Made by a program: the position numbers and the translations under genes. The notes beneath the pieces were generated by a model, which saw nothing but the letters and a program-made list of their open reading frames with translations, was not told the origin of the DNA and did not search any database. From NCBI GenBank assembly GCA_051814705.1, contig JBPWQW010000001.1, positions 1,426,001 to 1,490,000 on the forward strand: DNA of 64,000 bases, in the 5' to 3' direction. The DNA is from Geojedonia sp051814705. GTDB taxonomy: Bacteria > Bacteroidota > Bacteroidia > Flavobacteriales > Flavobacteriaceae. This document shows positions 22,484 through 30,448 of this stretch, in pieces. Within the stretch, counting starts at the first letter, position 1. Every line of letters starts with the position of its first letter.

Positions 22484-24487
22484 TTACACCTTGAGATTTT
22501 CTAGCTTATTTTGATACCCTTTAATTTCATCCCTAAACTTGGCTGCCTGTAAAAAGTCCAAGGCTTTTGCGGCCTCTTCCATAAATTTACGCTTTTCACG
22601 AATTTTCTTTTCCAATTGGCCTTTAGTCAAATAGTCACTTTCTGGTTCAGCAGCTTTTAAAGCTTCCAACTCGTAACTGTAAGTACTGATTGAGTTTTTT
22701 GCCAGGGCATTATCCAAACTTTTATTGAGAGCCGTTGGTGTAATGTTATGAGCAGTATTATAGGCTACTTGTTTTTCTCGTCGGTAATTGGTTTCATCAA
22801 TGGTTTTTTGCATACTGTTGGTTATTTTATCAGCATACATAATGGCTTTACCATCGAGGTGTCGTGCGGCTCTACCCACCGTTTGGGTCAATGAACGGGC
22901 AGATCGTAAAAAGCCTTCTTTATCGGCGTCCAAAATGGCAACCAATGAAACTTCAGGTAAATCCAAACCTTCACGAAGTAAATTAACACCGACCAACACA
23001 TCGAACAATCCTCTTCGTAAACCCTGCATGATTTCTACACGTTCCAAGGTATCAACATCGCTATGAATGTAGCGGACTCGAATTTGAATGCGGTCCAAAT
23101 ATTTGGTCAGTTCCTCGGCCATACGTTTGGTCAAGGTGGTGACTAAAGTACGCTCATCTTTTTCAACTCGTGTTTGAATTTCTTCGATTAAATCATCAAT
23201 CTGGTTTAAACTTGGACGCACTTCTATTACAGGATCCAACAATCCTGTAGGGCGAATGACTTGCTCGACATACACTCCATCGGTTTTATGAAGTTCGTAA
23301 TCGGCGGGTGTAGCGCTTACATAAATCACTTGGTTTTGTAGGGCTTCAAATTCTTCAAATTTTAATGGACGGTTATCCATTGCTGCTGGAAGTCTGAATC
23401 CATATTCTACCAGATTTTCTTTTCGACTTCTATCGCCGCCATACATGGCGTGGACTTGTGAAATTGTGACGTGGCTCTCGTCTATGACCATTAAAAAATC
23501 ATCTGGAAAATAATCCAATAAGCAAAAGGGTCGAGTTCCTGGAGCACGACCATCTAAATATCTTGAATAGTTTTCAATACCAGAACAATAGCCCAATTCG
23601 CGGATCATTTCCAAATCAAATTCTGTGCGTTCTTTTAGGCGTTTAGCTTCTAAATGCTTTCCAATTTCTTTAAAATAGTCGAATTGCTTGACCAAGTCAT
23701 CTTGAATATCCTTGATCGCATTTTGAAGGATTTCAGGGGAAGTCACAAACATATTGGCAGGATAAATATTTACTCGGTCATATTTTTCAATGACTTGATT
23801 CGTCATGATATTAAACGCCTCAATCTCTTCGATTTCATCACCAAAAAAATGAATTCTAAAGGCATCATCGGCATAACTTGGAAACACATCGACGGTATCA
23901 CCTTTTATTCTGAAATTTCCATGATTAAAATCGGCTTCAGTACGTGAATACAAACTTTGGACTAGCCGATGTAATAGTTGGGTTCGCGAAATGACTTGAT
24001 CTTTCTTAATAGAAATCACATTTTTTTGAAACTCCACAGGATTTCCAATACCGTATAAACAGGATACCGAAGCGACCACGATAACATCTCGTCGACCAGA
24101 AAGGAGGGAAGACGTGGTACTCAACCGCATTTTTTCAATTTCCTCGTTGATGGATAAATCCTTTTCTATATAAACACCAGAAACAGGAATATAGGCTTCA
24201 GGTTGATAATAATCGTAATAAGATACAAAGTACTCAACAGCATTATCGGGAAAAAACTGTTTAAATTCCGAATATAGCTGAGCCGCCAAAGTTTTATTAT
24301 GCGCCAAAATCAGAGTAGGTCGTTGCACCTCTTCTATCACATTGGCCACGGTAAAGGTCTTACCAGAGCCTGTAACGCCAAGTAAAGTTTGGTATTTTTC
24401 CTTAGCGTTAATGCTCTTAACCAATTGCATAATGGCATCGGGTTGATCTCCAGTTGGGCTGAATCCAGATTTGACCTTAAATTTCAT
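22484..24487 (-). CDS. uvrB: UvrABC excinuclease subunit B
   Basis: 667 residues. Helicase motif I is GVTGSGKTFTVAN; the beta-hairpin that locks DNA lies at YYDYYQPEAYIP. The DEAD-type motif is DESHVT, motif VI is QTVGRAARH, and the C-terminal UVR domain (about 625-665, KKIREKRKFMEEAAKALDF) contacts UvrC. UvrB verifies lesions delivered by UvrA and recruits UvrC in nucleotide excision repair. Length matches the family (about 660-670). It stands alone, without uvrA or uvrC nearby. Confidence 0.97.
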   Translation of the reverse strand: MKFKVKSGFSPTGDQPDAIMQLVKSINAKEKYQTLLGVTGSGKTFTVANVIEEVQRPTLILAHNKTLAAQLYSEFKQFFPDNAVEYFVSYYDYYQPEAYIPVSGVYIEKDLSINEEIEKMRLSTTSSLLSGRRDVIVVASVSCLYGIGNPVEFQKNVISIKKDQVISRTQLLHRLVQSLYSRTEADFNHGNFRIKGDTVDVFPSYADDAFRIHFFGDEIEEIEAFNIMTNQVIEKYDRVNIYPANMFVTSPEILQNAIKDIQDDLVKQFDYFKEIGKHLEAKRLKERTEFDLEMIRELGYCSGIENYSRYLDGRAPGTRPFCLLDYFPDDFLMVIDESHVTISQVHAMYGGDRSRKENLVEYGFRLPAAMDNRPLKFEEFEALQNQVIYVSATPADYELHKTDGVYVEQVIRPTGLLDPVIEVRPSLNQIDDLIEEIQTRVEKDERTLVTTLTKRMAEELTKYLDRIQIRVRYIHSDVDTLERVEIMQGLRRGLFDVLVGVNLLREGLDLPEVSLVAILDADKEGFLRSARSLTQTVGRAARHLDGKAIMYADKITNSMQKTIDETNYRREKQVAYNTAHNITPTALNKSLDNALAKNSISTYSYELEALKAAEPESDYLTKGQLEKKIREKRKFMEEAAKALDFLQAAKFRDEIKGYQNKLENLKV

Positions 24488-24730
24488 GGTTTAAAATTAC
24501 GTAATTAGCTCACCAAAGCAAAACGACCGCCATAGGATTTGTCTTCAACATCCAAAGAATCGGATAAAAAATGAGAAGTAAGTTTTTATTATACCTATTT
24601 TCAAATAATTAAGACACATTTTCAGGGGTTGTTGTAAATTTAGCCATACTATTAAACTAATTTTAATCGGACAAGGACACACTTCAAAAGTGTATCATTG
24701 TAAACCTTCTTTTAATTTAAATCGATAGAA

Positions 24731-25495
24731 ATGAAAAAACGGCTCTTCTATTTGTTTTTGGGATTTATAAGTTTTGCTTCCTGCCAAAATTCGAAAGAAC
24801 TTCTTTTTGAGGAACACTTTGAAGGAACAACCTTAAATGAATCCCATTGGAATTACGAACTGGGCAATGGTTGCCCAAATCTTTGTGGTTGGGGGAATAA
24901 CGAACGACAGGTTTATACTAAGGATAATGTTTCAGTCAGAGATGGGCAACTTGTCATTACCGCAACTAAAGATTCTACAGTCTATAAATCTGGAAGGATT
25001 ACCACAGCCAAAAAAGTAGAGTTTCAATACGGAATTATAGAAGTTAGAGCAAAATTAGCTTTAGGTAAAGGCTTGTGGCCTGCCATTTGGATGCTTGGAA
25101 ACGATATTGATTCCATTGGCTGGCCGGCTTGTGGAGAAATTGATATCATGGAATATGTGGGTAAAAATCCACATGAGATCCATACCACCTTGCATACCCC
25201 CGATAGTTATGGACAATCCAAAAACACAAAAGTGATAAGCCTTGACAACATTGAAGATGGATTTCATGTGTATACGTGCCATTGGACCAAAGATAAAATC
25301 GAATTCTTTATAGATTATAATTTGGTTTATACGTTTTCACCAGAAATCAAAAATGAAAAGACTTGGCCATTTAACAAGCCATTTTATGTGATTTTAAATC
25401 TTGCTATTGGAGGAAATTTTGGTGGGCCTGAAGTAGACGATTCCATTTTTCCAAGAGAATTTTCAGTGGATTACGTAAAAATCTATAAAGAATAA
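24731..25495 (+). CDS. Glycoside hydrolase family 16 lipoprotein (beta-glucanase type)
   Basis: 254 residues with a lipobox (FASC, Cys18). The GH16 catalytic motif is Glu136-Ile-Asp138-Ile-Met-Glu141 (GEIDIMEY), with the nucleophile, the helper Asp and the acid/base all intact. WPAIWMLG precedes it, and the C-terminal strand FSVDYVKIYK is characteristic. The motif with the extra Met (the beta-bulge form) is typical of laminarinases and agarases rather than lichenases. It should cut beta-1,3-glucans such as laminarin at the cell surface or in the periplasm. It is convergent with the large T9SS gene (4 bp between stops). No SusC/SusD pair is nearby. Confidence 0.92.
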   Translation: MKKRLFYLFLGFISFASCQNSKELLFEEHFEGTTLNESHWNYELGNGCPNLCGWGNNERQVYTKDNVSVRDGQLVITATKDSTVYKSGRITTAKKVEFQYGIIEVRAKLALGKGLWPAIWMLGNDIDSIGWPACGEIDIMEYVGKNPHEIHTTLHTPDSYGQSKNTKVISLDNIEDGFHVYTCHWTKDKIEFFIDYNLVYTFSPEIKNEKTWPFNKPFYVILNLAIGGNFGGPEVDDSIFPREFSVDYVKIYKE

Positions 25496-25499
25496 ATAA

Positions 25500-28400
25500 T
25501 TAGCGTTTCAAAGCAAAATGCCCTTTGACTTTAAATTCAATATTGTCTTTTTTTACATCAGCTAGAAACCAATAATCCGTAGCAGGCATCAAGGCACCAT
25601 TAAAAGTCCCGTCCCATCCTTTTGAGTTATAGGACAGTTGTTTAAGAAGTTTTCCAAACCGATCATAAATATAAACTATAGTGCCTGGTAAGGTCTCTAC
25701 GCCTGTAATATGCCAGGTGTCAAAAAAACCATCATTATTTGGAGTCATGAATTTTGGAGCGTCCACAACTACAACCTCTCTTGTAGTTTCTGCGCAACCA
25801 TTTAAATCGATGACCGTAACGGTATGATAGCCTAAGGAAACGTTCTCAAATACATTGGAGTCTTGTGGAAGACCATGATCTAAAACGTATTGATAGTTTC
25901 CAATTCCACTAATCGTTATAGTTATATTATTGGGATCTGAAAAATCTATAGTTTCTGTAAATTCAATAGTAGCGGCTTCAGATTCGATAACATTGAATAC
26001 TTCTGTAGTTTCACAACCAAACATTGAAGTTACCGTGACCCAATACGAACCGATATTTTGGATTTCAATTTCAGGGCTGGTTTCATTGGTAGACCACAAA
26101 TATTGATCATTTGGATCATTTGTGTTGGCACTGACAATTAGGGGGAAATTATCCAAACAAATGGTTTGGTTACCAATGTTCACAACAGGTCTTGGATGTA
26201 CTATAGTGTTAAAACTGGTAATGCTGTAACACCCCGTGTTATTATTTTCAACTCTTGAGTATATGATTTCTTGGTCTATTGCCGCGTAAGACATTCCCAA
26301 ATCATCGGTTCCATCTTGAGCAGAAACCAAACTATTATAATAACTTACTGTATAATTATTGGAGCTTTGGCCACCAAGAACAATTGTATTTTGTTGGGAT
26401 AGATCAAAGGTATAAAAGCCATCAAAATCGTCATCACAGGATTCCATGTTTGGAGGTTGATTTGCTATGGGTAATGGATTTACAATAAGCCGAAACGTAT
26501 AAGTTGTAAAGCAGCCCGTGGTGCTGTTTTCTACTCTTGTATAAAGTGTATCAGAATTAGTTTGATAGGTGTAATCTGTGCTGATGGCACCCGTTCCTGT
26601 TTGAGCATTATTTGCTGACGTATAGTAAGTGATGTCTAAATTGGTTGAATCATTTACCAGTAAGGTATTCACTTCAGTCAAATCGTAATATGAATTTGGA
26701 TTATCACAGATTTCTATGGTGCCAAATTGATGGATCGCGGGAGGCAAATTAACCACCAAGTCCAAATTAATTGCCAGATAACAGTAAGTAATCGTATTGG
26801 TTATCCTAACATATACAGTTTGTAGATTAGAGGTATTGGTATAGCTTTGTGTATTTTGAATTTGATTAACTTGACTTTCAAGGTCGTTTAGGTTTTCAAA
26901 ATATTCTATAAGAATGTTATTTTGCCTGATATCCAGAATATCCACTTCGGCATCGGTAAGATTAAAAGTTCCAATACCGTCATAATTGGTATCACAAAGT
27001 TCCAAAGGTTCCGACTCATTAGCGTCTGGTGCTTGAATCACATTAATAACAAAACTTGTAATGGAATTACATACCGTTCCATTGCTGATGCTCACAAAAA
27101 TCTCCTGTGGATTTACCGTATTTCGAAATTGTAGCGGCAGCGCATTGGTTTGGTTTCGTGCATTGGTTAATGAGTTATAAAATGTGACCTCCAAGGTTTC
27201 ATTAATGCCTTGAGTAATTTCTGTTACTTTCTCGTTTAAATCAAAGGATTCGCTACCATCGTTTGTAATGTCATCACAAACAAACCAATCTAGTGGTTCA
27301 TTAAAGGCTGGATTTGTACCTACTTCAATGGTAAAGCTGGATGTTCCATAACAATTTTGATCTGATAAATTTTCGACCCTTACATAAATGGTCTGTGGGC
27401 TCGACAGGTTTTGATAGGGGTTGTTTTTATTAATGATATTGGTCCTGTTCTCTGCATGAATTGGATCGGCAAAATACAATACTTGTTTCCCACTTTGTCC
27501 TTGAAGAATTTCATTATCCTTTGTTGCAAACATAAAATCGGCAAATCCGTCACTGTCATTTTCGCAAATTCTGTAGGTGCTTATGGCTTGGAACACGGGT
27601 AATGTATTCACAACAAGATTGAAACTTTCAATAGTATAACAACTTGTAGAACTATTTTCAACTCGTATAAAAAACGTTTGTGAACCGCTGGAATAGTTTG
27701 ATGGATTCGTTATCGCGTTGGTATCGGCTTCGGCATCGGCTAAAGTAGTATGGAATGTTATGGTTCGGTCTGTTGTATCTGAAACCACTTCGGGTATTTT
27801 TGAAGTTAAATCAATTATGGTGTTGCCACTTGGGTCACTTTCACAAACTAGAACATCTGTTGGCGTAGAAGTAACTGGAGCAGGTATGACCGATATTTCA
27901 AATGAACTGATCCCTGCACAGCCCGTGTTATTTTCTCCGATTCTCGCATAAAAAGTTTGCGGATTTGTATCATTAATATAATTTGTAGGCAACGGATTTG
28001 TAAAGGAATTGGCATCATTTTGTGATAGAAAATAGGTGACATTGAAATTGGGGTCTCCGTAAGTAACGGCCAAATCAAATGAGGATAAGTCAATAGTTGT
28101 AAAACCATCTTGGTCATCATCACAATAGGTTACTGAACCAATGCTAGTAAAGCTAGGTACTGTATTTAAGAGCAAGTCGAATTCAGAAACTTCAGAACAA
28201 GTCGCACTTGTTAAGGTAATATACAGTGTTTCAGGTGCAGTTGAAGGTGTGTAAAGTTGACTGGTGTCAATTGGGTTGATCTGATTATCTCGATCACTTG
28301 GTGTTCTATAGAACGTGATAATAACATTCGGTATGTCGTTTCTAATCACCTCTGCAATTCCAACCAAATCAAATTCTTGAACACCGTCATTATCAATATC

Positions 28401-30326
28401 GCATATCGAAAAAGGTTGAATAGTGGTATAAGTCAAAAGCAAATTGGTATGAATTTCTAGCGGTACAATGGAAGCACAGCCTGTTCCATTATCTTCAACT
28501 CTAATATAAACCGTTTGCTCATCAATAGTAGTATTTGCATAGTCTGTGGGGTCGACGATGGGATTTGCTCCAGTTGCGGCGTCATTTTGTGTCACATGAA
28601 AGGTTACTGAAACGTTTGATAATCCTCCAATAACATCGGCGCTAATACTGGTAAGGTCAAAGCTCGCAAAACCGTCATGGTCTTGGTCACAGGCATCTAA
28701 ATAAAACGGTCCAGGATTGATTACAGGATTGTCCAAAACCCTTATCGTTAGCGTAGTCGTATCATAGCAATTTGTAACACTATTGGTAACCCGAACATAT
28801 AATTGCTCTGTTTGATTGGTATTGGTATAGGGAGAAATTAATGGGTTTATACCTGCATCAGCATCATTTTGTGTGAGATAATAACTTACAACAACATTAC
28901 TTTGTCCCGAGCTAATTTCGATGTTTTTTTGTGTCAGGTCAATTTGTGTAATGCCATCGGTAGTGGTATCGTCACAAACTTCTAAATCAGATGGAGTTGT
29001 AACGTTTGGCATAGAATTCACAACTAAATTAAATGAAGAAAAGGCCAAACAACCATTATCAATATCTTCAATTCTAACATAAATGGTTTGGGGATTCTGT
29101 ATATTTTGAATGGGTGTTAAAATGGGGTTAAGGTTATTCTGTGCTTGCGCATCTGTAGAATGATAGGAAATATTATAATTTGATGGCTGAACAGAAGCAA
29201 GTACTTCAGCATTCTTTGTCGACAGATCAAAAATTTCTTGGCCATCACCACTGGCATCGTCACAAATTTGATAATCAGGGATTGGAGCTGCTGTTTGTGT
29301 TGAACTTAAACTGATATCTATCGAATCTTCTATTTCACAAAACGAATTTCCTAAAGGAATTTGAACCAAAACACGATAGGTACCAGATTGTGTTGCATTT
29401 AAAGTGGGCTGTATTTGTCCATTTAATATTGTGCCGTCGCGAAACCAACTGTAAGTTGCTGTAGCATTTCCAACATTAGCATCTAAGGTTAAAGAACTGG
29501 CACAGGTTGTTATGTCTTCTCCTAAATCGACAGTTGCATTAAAACTATTACCTTCAATAAAAACTGCCGAGTCCAGATTATAATAAGATTGGTCGGCAAT
29601 CACTAATTTAATATGATACTGTACGTTTGGGAGTATGGTTGCAGTAGCGGTCATCACTGTGGTTCTACCATTATAATTGGTATTTCCAATGTTGTAACCT
29701 TCAAAATATTGATTATTTGAAGCACCACAATATGGAGATAAATCGGGGTGAACATTCGTGGAATTTACAGGTGTAGATGTTCCGGGCACTACGGCTATGT
29801 TAGTATAGGGGTTACCTGTTCCAGCCTCCGTTATTAAAAAGGCAAAGGAGTCTGTGAAGCCACATTCGTAAGGCGGATTATACTCTTCGGATGCAAAAAT
29901 ATAATTAAATTGAATTTGGTTAGAGATTGAAATAAAGTCAAACTCAATGGAGGTTGCATTTAAGGTGCCTGAAATTCCCAAAGCGGTTTCTAAATCTGGG
30001 TCGGTACCCCAATTGGTGTTTCCATCACTTAAAACCGTATTATTCAAGGTGTTTGCGCCAGATATGGCGCGACCTGTCGATAAGACGATTCCATTTTGGA
30101 AAGGGAAAGTCGTCCCAGATCCATCAAAGTAACCAAAACTATTAAGCCCATTGGTCTGACCATTAACTGGTGATGAGATGTTGGACACTTGTACACAACC
30201 TAAGCCAAAATTATTTTGAATGAGTTGTTGTGCAGTCTGGGAATCATCAATAGAAATCTGTTGTGAGAATGAGAGGTTACCTATCACACAAGCATATAAC
30301 AAAAGTAAAAAAGAATACTTTTTCAT
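25500..30326 (-). CDS. Giant surface protein with choice-of-anchor L domain, 11 repeats and T9SS type B sorting domain
   Basis: 1608 residues. Signal peptide 1-21 (ending LSFSQ), then a choice-of-anchor L domain (about 22-265, including FNYIFASEEYN and CGFTDSFAF) and an immunoglobulin-like segment. Eleven tandem units of about 90 residues follow (about 350-1370). Each opens with a Cys-Asp-rich, Ca-binding-like turn (CDDDQDGFTTIDLS, CDDDFDGFYTFDLS) and ends with QTIYVRVEN-type strands and a Cys. The C-terminal approximately 85 residues (FMTPNNDGFFDTW, then YDRFGKLLKQL and KGWDGTFNG) are the type B sorting signal. It is exported by T9SS to the cell surface, probably as an adhesin. Confidence 0.93.
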   Translation of the reverse strand: MKKYSFLLLLYACVIGNLSFSQQISIDDSQTAQQLIQNNFGLGCVQVSNISSPVNGQTNGLNSFGYFDGSGTTFPFQNGIVLSTGRAISGANTLNNTVLSDGNTNWGTDPDLETALGISGTLNATSIEFDFISISNQIQFNYIFASEEYNPPYECGFTDSFAFLITEAGTGNPYTNIAVVPGTSTPVNSTNVHPDLSPYCGASNNQYFEGYNIGNTNYNGRTTVMTATATILPNVQYHIKLVIADQSYYNLDSAVFIEGNSFNATVDLGEDITTCASSLTLDANVGNATATYSWFRDGTILNGQIQPTLNATQSGTYRVLVQIPLGNSFCEIEDSIDISLSSTQTAAPIPDYQICDDASGDGQEIFDLSTKNAEVLASVQPSNYNISYHSTDAQAQNNLNPILTPIQNIQNPQTIYVRIEDIDNGCLAFSSFNLVVNSMPNVTTPSDLEVCDDTTTDGITQIDLTQKNIEISSGQSNVVVSYYLTQNDADAGINPLISPYTNTNQTEQLYVRVTNSVTNCYDTTTLTIRVLDNPVINPGPFYLDACDQDHDGFASFDLTSISADVIGGLSNVSVTFHVTQNDAATGANPIVDPTDYANTTIDEQTVYIRVEDNGTGCASIVPLEIHTNLLLTYTTIQPFSICDIDNDGVQEFDLVGIAEVIRNDIPNVIITFYRTPSDRDNQINPIDTSQLYTPSTAPETLYITLTSATCSEVSEFDLLLNTVPSFTSIGSVTYCDDDQDGFTTIDLSSFDLAVTYGDPNFNVTYFLSQNDANSFTNPLPTNYINDTNPQTFYARIGENNTGCAGISSFEISVIPAPVTSTPTDVLVCESDPSGNTIIDLTSKIPEVVSDTTDRTITFHTTLADAEADTNAITNPSNYSSGSQTFFIRVENSSTSCYTIESFNLVVNTLPVFQAISTYRICENDSDGFADFMFATKDNEILQGQSGKQVLYFADPIHAENRTNIINKNNPYQNLSSPQTIYVRVENLSDQNCYGTSSFTIEVGTNPAFNEPLDWFVCDDITNDGSESFDLNEKVTEITQGINETLEVTFYNSLTNARNQTNALPLQFRNTVNPQEIFVSISNGTVCNSITSFVINVIQAPDANESEPLELCDTNYDGIGTFNLTDAEVDILDIRQNNILIEYFENLNDLESQVNQIQNTQSYTNTSNLQTVYVRITNTITYCYLAINLDLVVNLPPAIHQFGTIEICDNPNSYYDLTEVNTLLVNDSTNLDITYYTSANNAQTGTGAISTDYTYQTNSDTLYTRVENSTTGCFTTYTFRLIVNPLPIANQPPNMESCDDDFDGFYTFDLSQQNTIVLGGQSSNNYTVSYYNSLVSAQDGTDDLGMSYAAIDQEIIYSRVENNNTGCYSITSFNTIVHPRPVVNIGNQTICLDNFPLIVSANTNDPNDQYLWSTNETSPEIEIQNIGSYWVTVTSMFGCETTEVFNVIESEAATIEFTETIDFSDPNNITITISGIGNYQYVLDHGLPQDSNVFENVSLGYHTVTVIDLNGCAETTREVVVVDAPKFMTPNNDGFFDTWHITGVETLPGTIVYIYDRFGKLLKQLSYNSKGWDGTFNGALMPATDYWFLADVKKDNIEFKVKGHFALKR

Positions 30327-30412
30327 ATCAAACAGGTTAAGCTATAGTGATGCAATTTGGAGCATACAAACTTTTTAAACCCTTAATTTTGTGTGAAATA
30401 TATGGAATATTA

Positions 30413-30439
30413 GACGAAATGCAAAATTATACGACGAAA
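30413..30439. promoter_or_regulatory. Paired GACGAAAT motifs upstream of the giant T9SS gene
   Basis: GACGAAAT occurs at 30413-30420 and 30433-30440, exactly 20 bp apart, and the second is preceded by C to give CGACGAAA. The pair lies 87-114 bp before the start of the minus-strand gene at 30326. Direct repeats about two helical turns apart are typical of dimeric regulator sites; no regulator is identified. Confidence 0.4.
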
Positions 30440-30448
30440 TTCAGATTT

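Noticed and set aside
25500..30326. Repeat-rich giant gene as a phage tail or CRISPR-like region
   Set aside because: It is one continuous frame with a signal peptide and a T9SS sorting domain; the repeats are at protein level.
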